Shown here: in pieces, positions 57,898 through 64,000 of the stretch
Numbering within the stretch: position 1 is the stretch's first letter
Layout of the letters: every line of letters begins with the position of its first letter
Assembly: GCF_035621135.1 (NCBI RefSeq)
Contig: NZ_CP141728.1
Span: 1,922,001 to 1,986,000 of the forward strand
From: Sinanaerobacter sp. ZZT-01
GTDB taxonomy: Bacteria > Bacillota > Clostridia > Peptostreptococcales > Anaerovoracaceae
Direction: 5' to 3'
Length of the DNA: 64,000 bases
The notes under the pieces: model-generated
The model's input: only the letters and a program-made list of their open reading frames with translations
Told to the model about the DNA's origin: nothing
Database searches by the model: none
Translations under genes and position numbers: made by a program

Positions 57898-58293
57898 TTA
57901 TTCGAGCCCAGCTTCCTTTAATGCGGTTTCGGCTCGCTCGTTATCTACCACTTTGAGAATAAGAGGAGCTTTCGAATTACTGGAATAGCCGTACATATAA
58001 GAAACGTTGAGGTCAACCGGTGCAAGTGCTTTTAATACACGGTTCAGTGAACCAGGAACATCGGGCATTTCTATACATAGAACATCGGTTACTTTTAAAG
58101 AATAGCTTAATTTTTTTAAAACGCTAACGGCTTTTTCAATGTCGTCAACAATCATGCGGAGTACACCATACTCAGCAGTTTCTGCAATATTTAGTGCTGA
58201 AATATTTACATTTGCCTGATGCAGTGTTTCGGTGACTTCCATGAGTCTTCCGGTTTCATTTTGGATAAAAACGGATAGCTGTTTAATTATCAT
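57898..58293 (-). CDS. Tandem ACT-domain protein
   Basis: A 131-residue protein made of two ACT domains, small amino-acid-sensing modules. First: QLSVFIQNETGRLMEVTETL; second: VLCIEMPDVPGSLNRVLKAL. It resembles the ACT proteins encoded beside phenylacetate-CoA ligases in anaerobes. The start at 58293 follows GGAAGGTG by 6 nt. It is 23 nt downstream of paaK on the same strand and shares the T-box leader. It probably binds an aromatic amino acid and modulates the pathway (inference). Confidence 0.9.
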   Translation of the reverse strand: MIIKQLSVFIQNETGRLMEVTETLHQANVNISALNIAETAEYGVLRMIVDDIEKAVSVLKKLSYSLKVTDVLCIEMPDVPGSLNRVLKALAPVDLNVSYMYGYSSNSKAPLILKVVDNERAETALKEAGLE

Positions 58294-58316
58294 TGTGTTC
58301 ACCTTCCTTTTTTTAT

Positions 58317-59615
58317 TTATATATGGCGTTTGTCAATAACTCGTTTTGCTTTACCTTCGCTGCGTTGGATTGTTTTGTGCTCTACTAGTTTTACTATAAC
58401 ACTAATACGTAGTACACTGTCAATTTTTTGTTTGATTTTCTTACGAATTTTTTCCAATTCGGCAATTTCGTCCGTAAAATATTTATCATCTATTTCAACT
58501 TGTAATTCAATGGTGTCCATTGTTCCTTGGCGGTCGACAATAATCAAATAATGTGGCTTTGCTTCGGGAACTTCAAGCAGAACACTTTCGATCTGAGACG
58601 GAAATACATTGACGCCACGGATGATGAGCATATCATCAGAACGACCGCAGACTTTGGACATTCGAGCACTGGTTCTTCCGCAGTCGCATGGTTCATGTGT
58701 AATACTGCTTAAATCTTTTGTCCGATATCTTAAAAGAGGCATTGCTTCTTTTGTAAGGTGCGTAAAAACAAGTTCGCCGGTTGTACCGTCTGAAAGAGGC
58801 TCAAGTGTATCCGGATTTAAGATTTCAGGGTAGAAATGGTCTTCGGCAATGTGTAGTCCATTTTGCTTTTCGCAGCTGATCGACACTCCAGGACCCATGA
58901 TTTCAGAAAGACCATAAATATCGTATGCGGTAAGGTTTAGATCTTTTTCAATTTTTTTACGCATTTCCTTACTCCACGGTTCTGCACCGAAGATCCCGAT
59001 ACGTAGATCTAGTGATTTTGGGTCGACTCCGGCTTCGGCCAATGCTTCGCCTAAAAACAGAGCATAAGAAGGTGTGCAGGCTAAAATAGTAGTGCCAAAA
59101 TCCTGCATTAAGGTAAGCTGGTTTCTCGTATTCCCTCCTGAAATCGGAACGACAGCCGCTCCAAGCCGAGTGGCTCCGTCATGGAGCCCGAGACCTCCGG
59201 TAAACAAACCGTAACCGTAAGCGACTTGAACCACATCTTCCCTAGTTCCTCCGGTACAGCAAATGGCTCTTGCTACGCATTCTGCAAAGGTATCAAGGTC
59301 TTTTCTGGTATGGGGAACGGAGGTTGGCTTTCCTGTGGTTCCTGATGAAGCGTGGATGCGGACAAATTCACTTTTTGGTACGGCACATAGCCCAAATGGA
59401 TAATTGTCTCGCAAATCTTTTTTTGTAGTGAATGGGAGACGTATAATATCATCAATACTTTTGATATCACCCGGTTCAATACCGAGTTCTTGCATTTTTT
59501 TTCTATAAAATTTTACATTTTGATACACACGGGAAACCGTATCTTTCAATCTCTCACTTTGGAGTGCATGCATATGGTCTCTGCTCATGGTTTCGATCGG
59601 TTCATTCCAATACAT
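58317..59615 (-). CDS. paaK: Phenylacetate-CoA ligase
   Basis: A 432-residue AMP-forming acyl-CoA synthetase that activates phenylacetate or a related arylacetate to its CoA thioester. The ATP-binding loop is [12 protein letters not shown] near residue 91; [10 protein letters not shown] and the C-terminal [19 protein letters not shown] with its flexible hinge are typical of PaaK. Length matches. The start has AAAGGAG 8 nt upstream. It lies downstream of a Phe-type T-box and upstream of an ACT gene, which suggests use in phenylalanine synthesis rather than breakdown. Confidence 0.95.
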   Translation of the reverse strand: MYWNEPIETMSRDHMHALQSERLKDTVSRVYQNVKFYRKKMQELGIEPGDIKSIDDIIRLPFTTKKDLRDNYPFGLCAVPKSEFVRIHASSGTTGKPTSVPHTRKDLDTFAECVARAICCTGGTREDVVQVAYGYGLFTGGLGLHDGATRLGAAVVPISGGNTRNQLTLMQDFGTTILACTPSYALFLGEALAEAGVDPKSLDLRIGIFGAEPWSKEMRKKIEKDLNLTAYDIYGLSEIMGPGVSISCEKQNGLHIAEDHFYPEILNPDTLEPLSDGTTGELVFTHLTKEAMPLLRYRTKDLSSITHEPCDCGRTSARMSKVCGRSDDMLIIRGVNVFPSQIESVLLEVPEAKPHYLIIVDRQGTMDTIELQVEIDDKYFTDEIAELEKIRKKIKQKIDSVLRISVIVKLVEHKTIQRSEGKAKRVIDKRHI

Positions 59616-59709
59616 AATTTATCTCCTTTACTGCTATAATTTTTTTTGTGTCACCAAATCCAATGCGTTTTCATATTCTATATCATAAACTTTAAGGAGG
59701 TATTATTTC

Positions 59710-59850
59710 ATGAGATGTTACAATGAATGCGGTGCAGGAATTGACGATAGTCTTCTGTTCTTTTTTCTGTTGTTACTTGTAATAATTTGTATGCCGGGCA
59801 TGTGCGGTGGCTGTAATGACATGAATAATAATGATAATTGCTGCTGCTGA
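59710..59850 (+). CDS. 46-residue Cys-rich small membrane protein
   Basis: A small protein with an ideal RBS (AAGGAGG, 8-9 nt before ATG). It begins MRCYNECGAG, has a hydrophobic helix of about 17 residues (LLFFFLLLLVIICM), then GMCGGCN and an Asn/Asp-rich tail ending in CCC: eight Cys in 46 residues. No family is recognised; it recalls small spore-coat or metal-binding peptides. It lies antisense within the leader of paaK, between the T-box and the paaK start. Confidence 0.65.
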   Translation: MRCYNECGAGIDDSLLFFFLLLLVIICMPGMCGGCNDMNNNDNCCC

Positions 59851-59866
59851 TTTTACATTGACAAAA

Positions 59867-60148
59867 CAAAAAGGACTTCTCGTCTCATAAGAGACGGGAA
59901 GCCCGTGGTACCACTCTATTTGCTGCGCTTAAAATGAGGATAAGCTATCAGCCACTCAGGACATAACATCCGTATCCCTGTAACGGGGGAAACCGTGTAC
60001 ACCTACTGTTTGCAAACTGCTATTGTTCAATGTACCAGCTCAAGGGGGAACTTGGGTGAACACATGTAATCGGATCTCATCTTTTCCGAATTCTCTGTAT
60101 ACATTGGTGAATCACTTACTTTACCCTGTCATTGCTTTTGTATATTGA
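59867..60148 (-). ncRNA. T-box riboswitch, probable tRNA-Phe specifier, upstream of paaK
   Basis: On the minus strand: Stem I base GGGT/ACCC (60123-60126 with 60054-60057), AGAGAA box with its distal stem, specifier triplet UUC (complement of 60058-60060) followed by A, then the T-box AGAGTGGTACCACGG (59903-59917) and a terminator stem GGGCTTCCCGTCTC against GAGACGAGAAGTCC with a T-run. UUC codes for Phe. Uncharged tRNA-Phe should favour read-through into paaK and the ACT gene. The fold was traced by eye. Confidence 0.88.
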
Positions 60149-60152
60149 GCAT

Positions 60153-60181
60153 ATGATACAACTACAAAAGTGGTTTGTCAA
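60153..60181 (-). promoter_or_regulatory. Promoter of the T-box leader
   Basis: On the minus strand a perfect TTGACA, 17-bp spacer, TATCAT, placed just before the T-box RNA. Confidence 0.85.
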
Positions 60182-60225
60182 CTCTTTTTTTAGACCAAAG
60201 TTTCCTTTTAACAGTTCCCTTTTTG

Positions 60226-60254
60226 TTGACCAAAAAAAGGATGAATGGTATGAT
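60226..60254 (+). promoter_or_regulatory. Promoter of the HD-GYP gene
   Basis: TTGACC, 17-bp spacer, TATGAT. Its -35 box is only 44 bp from the divergent T-box -35 box. Confidence 0.75.
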
Positions 60255-60332
60255 TGGTTGTAGTTAGATAGGGCTAATCGCAGGACGATTTATTTATATT
60301 TAATACTGCAGCGCAGAAGGGGGAATTCGATA

Positions 60333-60935
60333 TTGTCAAGAAAAAAAAGGATTGATTCCTTATTGTTATACCACGATCTAATTTTCGGAATTGTAACAGC
60401 ATTGGAAGCAAGAGATGAATATACAGCAAGCCATTCAAACCGAGTTAGTGATACGACAGAACAGATATGTACGCTTTTAAATTTGACGGAAGATGAAGCA
60501 GAAACCATTCATATTGCGGCACACGTTCATGATATAGGAAAAATTGGAATTGAAGATCGAATTTTAAGAAAACAGGGCGATTTAAACGACAAGGAGTGGG
60601 AGTTGATCAAGCAACATCCTGTAATTGGCTATGAAATACTGAAAAAAGTAGAAAGATTTGAAGAGATTGCTATCATTGTGCGGCACCATCATGAAAGATG
60701 GGATGGAAACGGGTATCCGGACGGATTAAAAGGAGAAGAGATTCCATTTGGGTCTAGAATTATCGCAATTGCAGATTCAATTGATGCCATGATGCATGAG
60801 CGCCAATATAGAAAAGGAATGTCTGCTGAGGCTTGCAAATCAGAAGTGGAAAAAAACATAGGATCGATGTATGATCCGAATATCGCAAATTTTATTCTCG
60901 AAAAGTGGGACATAATTTTGAAGGTGGACGTATAA
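60333..60935 (+). CDS. HD-GYP domain phosphodiesterase
   Basis: A 200-residue protein consisting almost entirely of an HD-GYP domain, which hydrolyses cyclic di-GMP or related cyclic dinucleotides. The HD doublet is in AAHVHDIGKIG near residue 66, and the GYP motif in HHHERWDGNGYPDGLKG near 118 is complete. No sensor or receiver domain is attached. The start is TTG at 60333 after GAAGGGGG. It has its own promoter at 60226. Confidence 0.92.
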   Translation: MSRKKRIDSLLLYHDLIFGIVTALEARDEYTASHSNRVSDTTEQICTLLNLTEDEAETIHIAAHVHDIGKIGIEDRILRKQGDLNDKEWELIKQHPVIGYEILKKVERFEEIAIIVRHHHERWDGNGYPDGLKGEEIPFGSRIIAIADSIDAMMHERQYRKGMSAEACKSEVEKNIGSMYDPNIANFILEKWDIILKVDV

Positions 60936-60952
60936 GAAAAGGGAAGAAAAAA

Positions 60953-60981
60953 TTGACAATCAAATTAAAAGTGGATAATAT
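60953..60981 (+). promoter_or_regulatory. Promoter of yjdF
   Basis: TTGACA, 17-bp spacer, TAATAT, placed about 20 bp before the structured leader. Confidence 0.8.
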
Positions 60982-60999
60982 AAAAATACATAGATAAAA

Positions 61000-61098
61000 A
61001 CACAGCTCCGGCTGGTAGTCCGGACGCAGGAAATTCCTGTCAGTAACCTGCCCTCCCATGGGTTGTCCGTTCTGTGTACAAATTTTTTTATGGGAGGC
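61000..61098 (+). ncRNA. yjdF-type riboswitch (azaaromatic-responsive class)
   Basis: A structured leader closed by ACACAG (61000-61005) and CTGTGT (61072-61077), with internal CCGG/CCGG and GCAGG/CCTGC stems. CCTCCCAT (61052-61059) is exactly complementary to ATGGGAGG (61090-61097), which contains the yjdF RBS, giving a translational switch. Assignment to the yjdF motif rests on this structure and on the YjdF protein encoded directly downstream. Confidence 0.82.
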
Positions 61099-61104
61099 AT
61101 CTAT

Positions 61105-61524
61105 ATGGCAAATATAACAGCGAAACTTACGGTATTTTTTGATGATCCTTTTTGGGTTGGTGTATATGAACGAAATGAAAATCACAGGATGGAAGCTTGT
61201 AAAATTTTGTTTGGAACGGAGCCAAAAGATTACGAAATTTATGCGTATTTATCCAGTCATTTTTTTGAGTTTAAATTCAGTCCTTCGATTCGAACAAAGT
61301 TAAAGGATGAAAAATCGTTGAACCCAAAGCGCTTGCAACGTGAAATCAGCCGAAACTTACACAAAACTGGATTGGGAACGAAAGCACAGCAGGCTTTAAA
61401 GCTTCAGCACGAAGTAGCAAAACAAGAAAGGAAGCAAAAAAGGAAGAAGAAATCGGAAGAAGAAAAACAGCACCAATTTGTATTAAAGCAACAAAAGAAA
61501 AAGCAGAAACATAAAGGGAAATAA
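61105..61524 (+). CDS. yjdF: YjdF family protein (DUF2992)
   Basis: A 139-residue protein of the YjdF/DUF2992 family. The N-terminal ITAKLTVFFDDPFWVGVYE and FGTEPKDYEIYAYL are characteristic; the C-terminus is an extremely Lys/Gln-rich tail (KQKRKKKSEEEK onward). The start at 61105 is 7 nt after GGGAGG, which the upstream leader can mask. B. subtilis yjdF is controlled by an RNA that binds many azaaromatic compounds; the protein's activity is unknown. Confidence 0.92.
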   Translation: MANITAKLTVFFDDPFWVGVYERNENHRMEACKILFGTEPKDYEIYAYLSSHFFEFKFSPSIRTKLKDEKSLNPKRLQREISRNLHKTGLGTKAQQALKLQHEVAKQERKQKRKKKSEEEKQHQFVLKQQKKKQKHKGK

Positions 61525-61600
61525 CATTATGAACGGCGTGAAAGGAATCATTTCCAACTCTTCTTTTATCTAATTTATCTATAATAAAAGAACTTCGTGT

Positions 61601-61710
61601 TATAATAAATACAAATCCTGTAACAAAATCCCTATGTATTTTGTCTCGCATGTATTGATTGTATCGGTGTGAAGCAAACCGGAGTAGCGGTTTGCACTTA
61701 TGATATAATA
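61601..61710 (-). repeat. Intergenic repeat, copy B (inverted)
   Basis: The reverse complement matches 57191-57300 with four mismatches in 110 positions and no gaps. It includes the hairpin GCAAACCG-N6-CGGTTTGC. The two copies are in opposite orientation and 4.3 kb apart. The remaining gap bases (61525-61600) hold nothing I can name. Confidence 0.92.
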
Positions 61711-61735
61711 GAAGAAACAGAGAGGAGTGGTGATA

Positions 61736-61966
61736 ATGAAAAACTTATTTTCTTATGGTGATACGTTTATGCAACAGTCAGATTGGAGAGATATTTCATT
61801 GCTTAAGCTTTGTCTTTTCTCATTGGGGATATTATTTGGAGTAAAATTGCCGCATAAGGCAAAAAAGCCGGCAACCGCAGTTTCTTTGACGGTTTTCATT
61901 GCAACATATGTTCCATTGATGTTCAAGCTATTAAACATTTTTACAAAAAAAGAAGTAAGTGAATAA
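61736..61966 (+). CDS. Small membrane protein of unknown function
   Basis: A 76-residue protein with two predicted membrane helices (residues about 22-40 and 46-68) and the segments MQQSDWRDISLLKLCLFSLG and GVKLPHKAKKPAT. Proteins of this look are widespread in Clostridia and are often auto-named 'permease of phosphate ABC transporter', for which I see no support. The start at 61736 follows GAGAGGAG by 8-9 nt. It lies just after repeat copy B, whose edge supplies a TATAAT-like box. It ends before a strong terminator. Confidence 0.75.
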   Translation: MKNLFSYGDTFMQQSDWRDISLLKLCLFSLGILFGVKLPHKAKKPATAVSLTVFIATYVPLMFKLLNIFTKKEVSE

Positions 61967-61979
61967 GACAGTTATTTTA

Positions 61980-62017
61980 TAAAAAAGAACAGGCTTTTTA
62001 GAGCCTGTTCTTTTTTA
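61980..62017 (+). terminator. Terminator after the small membrane protein gene
   Basis: AAAAAAGAACAGGCT pairs with AGCCTGTTCTTTTTT almost perfectly around a short loop, then A/T flanks. Confidence 0.92.
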
Positions 62018-62032
62018 TAATCTGGTGCTTTA

Positions 62033-62080
62033 AAACTACTCTATATAATAGAAGCGTAATGTCTGAATATAGAGTAGTTT
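62033..62080. repeat. Perfect 14-bp inverted repeat
   Basis: AAACTACTCTATAT (62033-62046) and ATATAGAGTAGTTT (62067-62080) with a 20-nt loop. It lies in the 380-bp gap before the glycine-betaine operon. There is no T-run, so it is not a standard terminator. The stretch 62081-62220 is AT-rich and otherwise featureless. Confidence 0.8.
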
Positions 62081-62225
62081 AATGTATAAGAACTTAATAA
62101 AAATCAAACTATAAAAGAATTAAGAGTAGACAAATATTATTTTATTTCTTTAAAATATAGATTGTCTTTATAAATATAATTTATGCAATAAATGTGAAAG
62201 CGATTGGTGAGTAACCCATAAATAC

Positions 62226-62269
62226 TTGACAAAGTAACAACTTGTAATGTATAATTAGGTTGTAACTTT
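62226..62269 (+). promoter_or_regulatory. Promoter and operator of the glycine-betaine transporter operon
   Basis: TTGACA (62226-62231), 18-bp spacer, TATAAT (62250-62255). An inverted repeat AAAGTAACAAC (62231-62241) and GTTGTAACTTT (62259-62269), one mismatch, straddles the -10 box, the expected position for a repressor site. Confidence 0.8.
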
Positions 62270-62346
62270 GTTGATTTTGGCTGTGATAATGTAATTAATA
62301 TAATTATTTTGTTAAATTATAATTGGCAGATGAAAGGGGGAATAAT

Positions 62347-63540
62347 ATGTCCAAAATAGAAGTAAAAGGTTTATATAAAATCTTTGGATCAAATCCAAAG
62401 AAAATATTGCGCTTAGTAGAAGAAGGAAAGCGTAAAGAAGAAATATTAAAAGCAACCGGTCATGGAGTTGGTGTAAATAATGCAAATTTTGAGGTTGAAG
62501 AAGGTGAGATATTTGTAGTTATGGGACTGTCCGGCAGTGGTAAATCCACTTTGATTCGATGTTTAAACAGTCTAATTAAACCAACCTCAGGAGAAATATT
62601 AATTGATGATGAAAATATTGTGGGATGCAGCAAAGAAAAACTCTTAAATGTGAGACGAAAAAAGATTTCAATGGTTTTTCAGAATTTTGCATTGTTGCCT
62701 CATCGTAATATTGAAAGCAATGTTGCCTTTGGGCTAGAAATCCAAGGTGTTGGTATAGAAGAAAGAAAAAAGAGAGCATATGAAGCTATAAGCATGGTAG
62801 GTTTAGAGGGGTATGAAGATCGTATGCCGTCTGAACTGAGCGGAGGTATGCAGCAAAGAGTCGGCTTGGCAAGAGCGTTAGCTATGGGGTCTGATGTTTT
62901 GCTTATGGATGAGGCGTTTAGTGCACTTGATCCTTTAATAAGGAAAGAAATGCAGGATGAGCTCCTTATTTTGCAGAACAAAATGCATAAAACAATTATC
63001 TTTATTACGCATGATTTAGATGAAGCGTTAAAACTCGGAGACAGAATTGCAATCATGAAAGATGGTGTGATCGTTCAGATTGGTACACCCGAGGAAATTC
63101 TGACAAGCCCTGCGGACGGATATGTAAGAGAATTTGTTAAAGATGTTAATCGTGTAAAGGTCGTGACGGCTTCCACCATTATGAAGAAGCCTAGTCCTGT
63201 TGCTTTCGCAAAAGACGGGGCACGTTTAGCCGTGAGAAAAATGAAGGAAGCATCGATATCAAGTATCTTTGTGTTAGATAAAGAAGGACGTGTAAAAGGT
63301 CTGCTTACGATTGATGACGCCCTGGAATTATTAAAATCTGAAAATCAAGATATGGAAAGCGTTTTAAATAAAGACATTAAAACCGTTTCTCCTGATATGT
63401 CCATAGAGAACTTATTGCCTTTGGTTATTGATTCGAAATACCCTATTGTAGTGGTAGATGAAGAAGAAAAAATCATGGGAATTATAATGAAAGTATCTGT
63501 TTTGGCAGGCATTTACGGAGAGGAGGGGGAAAATGTATAG
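62347..63540 (+). CDS. opuAA: Glycine betaine/proline ABC transporter ATP-binding protein with CBS domains
   Basis: A 397-residue ATPase of the ProV/OpuAA type that energises compatible-solute uptake during osmotic stress. Walker A is GLSGSGKST near residue 60, the signature LSGGMQQR, Walker B VLLMDEAFSALD, and the H-loop is in FITHDLDEA. Two CBS modules follow from about residue 270, which in OpuA sense ionic strength. The start at 62347 is 6 nt after GAAAGGGGG; a TTG 24 nt upstream lacks an RBS. It overlaps the permease gene by 8 nt. Confidence 0.95.
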   Translation: MSKIEVKGLYKIFGSNPKKILRLVEEGKRKEEILKATGHGVGVNNANFEVEEGEIFVVMGLSGSGKSTLIRCLNSLIKPTSGEILIDDENIVGCSKEKLLNVRRKKISMVFQNFALLPHRNIESNVAFGLEIQGVGIEERKKRAYEAISMVGLEGYEDRMPSELSGGMQQRVGLARALAMGSDVLLMDEAFSALDPLIRKEMQDELLILQNKMHKTIIFITHDLDEALKLGDRIAIMKDGVIVQIGTPEEILTSPADGYVREFVKDVNRVKVVTASTIMKKPSPVAFAKDGARLAVRKMKEASISSIFVLDKEGRVKGLLTIDDALELLKSENQDMESVLNKDIKTVSPDMSIENLLPLVIDSKYPIVVVDEEEKIMGIIMKVSVLAGIYGEEGENV

Positions 63541-64000
63541 ACTTCCTATTGGAGATTTTGTTGAACGTTTGACTGATTGGCTTACAGTAAACTGGGCTGT
63601 TTTTTTTGACGTGATAAAAGCAGTCTTACTTTTTATTATTACAGGTTTTGAGTTTGTTTTTACAATAATTCCTTTCTATGTAATGATTATTATAATCGCT
63701 TTGCTTGCTTGGAGATTAGCAAATAAAGGAGTGGCGATTTTTGCACTTGTAGGCTTACTTGTTATACAATCCATAGGTCTATGGACGGAGACTATGCAAA
63801 CTTTAGCATTAGTCATAACGTCAGCGTTAATTGCTTTAATTGTCGGAATACCTTTGGGAATTTGGATGTCGAGAAGGGAAGGGGCAAATAAAATTATTCG
63901 GCCTATTTTAGATTTTATGCAGACAATGCCTGCATTTGTATATCTAATACCGGCAGTGTACTTTTTTGACCTGGGATCGGTTCCGGGTGCTGTTGCAACA
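63533..64000 (+). CDS. opuAB: Glycine betaine ABC transporter permease (partial, runs off the window)
   Basis: The first 156 residues of a ProW/OpuAB-type permease; the frame is open at the right edge. After MYRLPIGDFVERLTDWL come membrane helices and the permease-fold segments IVGIPLGIWMSRREGANK and FMQTMPAFVYLIPAVYFF, typical of glycine-betaine permeases. The start ATG lies 8 nt inside the end of the ATPase gene, with GAGGAGGGGG 4 nt upstream. Any binding domain, fused or separate, lies outside the window. Confidence 0.93.
   Translation, partial: MYRLPIGDFVERLTDWLTVNWAVFFDVIKAVLLFIITGFEFVFTIIPFYVMIIIIALLAWRLANKGVAIFALVGLLVIQSIGLWTETMQTLALVITSALIALIVGIPLGIWMSRREGANKIIRPILDFMQTMPAFVYLIPAVYFFDLGSVPGAVAT

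Noticed and set aside
59616-59709. Second riboswitch directly before paaK
   Set aside because: The stretch next to the paaK start is short and AT-rich with no aptamer landmarks. The T-box further upstream accounts for regulation.

Overview
This window is low-GC DNA from an anaerobic, probably spore-forming member of the Clostridia. That placement rests on TPP, T-box and yjdF-type leader RNAs, an eight-gene F-type ATP synthase operon, a sigma-54 enhancer-binding regulator with a TRAP transporter, sporulation-flavoured cell-wall proteins, and TTG, GTG and even ATT start codons behind strong GGAGG ribosome-binding sites. No respiratory chain, rRNA, tRNA, CRISPR array or transposase was found. 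I cannot name the species.

Layout. 0.1-2.8 kb (minus): a calcium-type P-ATPase. 3.0-10.2 kb (plus): a tightly coupled trio made of a 1620-residue HD / helical / NMNAT-like / GNAT-like / PRTase-like fusion, a lactate/malate-dehydrogenase-fold protein and a Cys-rich flavoprotein. It is followed by mutY and a class-3 aldehyde dehydrogenase. 13.0-17 kb: a YeiH-type exporter divergent from its LysR regulator, a radical SAM protein and ung. 17-21.8 kb: lemA, a DUF2207 protein and an amino-acid ABC transporter. 22-25.9 kb: two uncharacterised proteins, a methyltransferase, plsC and a degenerate amidase. 26.1 kb: typA. 28.0-31.1 kb (minus): a TPP-riboswitch-controlled thiamine-precursor transporter. 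31.2-37.9 kb: a chloramphenicol-acetyltransferase homologue, an HD hydrolase, xpt and a nucleoside ABC transporter. 38.2-39.6 kb: a zinc-ribbon protein, infC with an ATT start, and a DJ-1 protein. 39.8-47.1 kb: a LysR regulator and atpBEFHAGDC. 47.2-52.7 kb: a sigma-54 activator divergent from a ureohydrolase-TRAP operon that carries a clear -24/-12 promoter.

The last 11 kb hold a membrane protein, a PHP phosphatase, a spore-type beta-domain protein, an ABC-F ATPase, a YdbC/PC4 protein, an ACT protein and phenylacetate-CoA ligase behind a T-box whose specifier reads as UUC (Phe), an antisense Cys-rich small protein, an HD-GYP phosphodiesterase, yjdF with its riboswitch, and the start of a glycine-betaine ABC operon that runs off the right edge. 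A 110-bp repeat occurs in inverted orientation at 57.2 and 61.6 kb and brackets part of this region.

Main candidates for something undescribed: (1) the nucleotide/redox trio at 3-10 kb, which puts base-to-nucleotide and nucleotide-to-dinucleotide type domains in one chain next to two putative redox enzymes; (2) the Phe T-box on paaK-ACT, which implies a biosynthetic (phenylacetate to phenylalanine) rather than catabolic role; (3) the sigma-54 ureohydrolase-TRAP operon, which looks like a guanidino-acid utilisation system.
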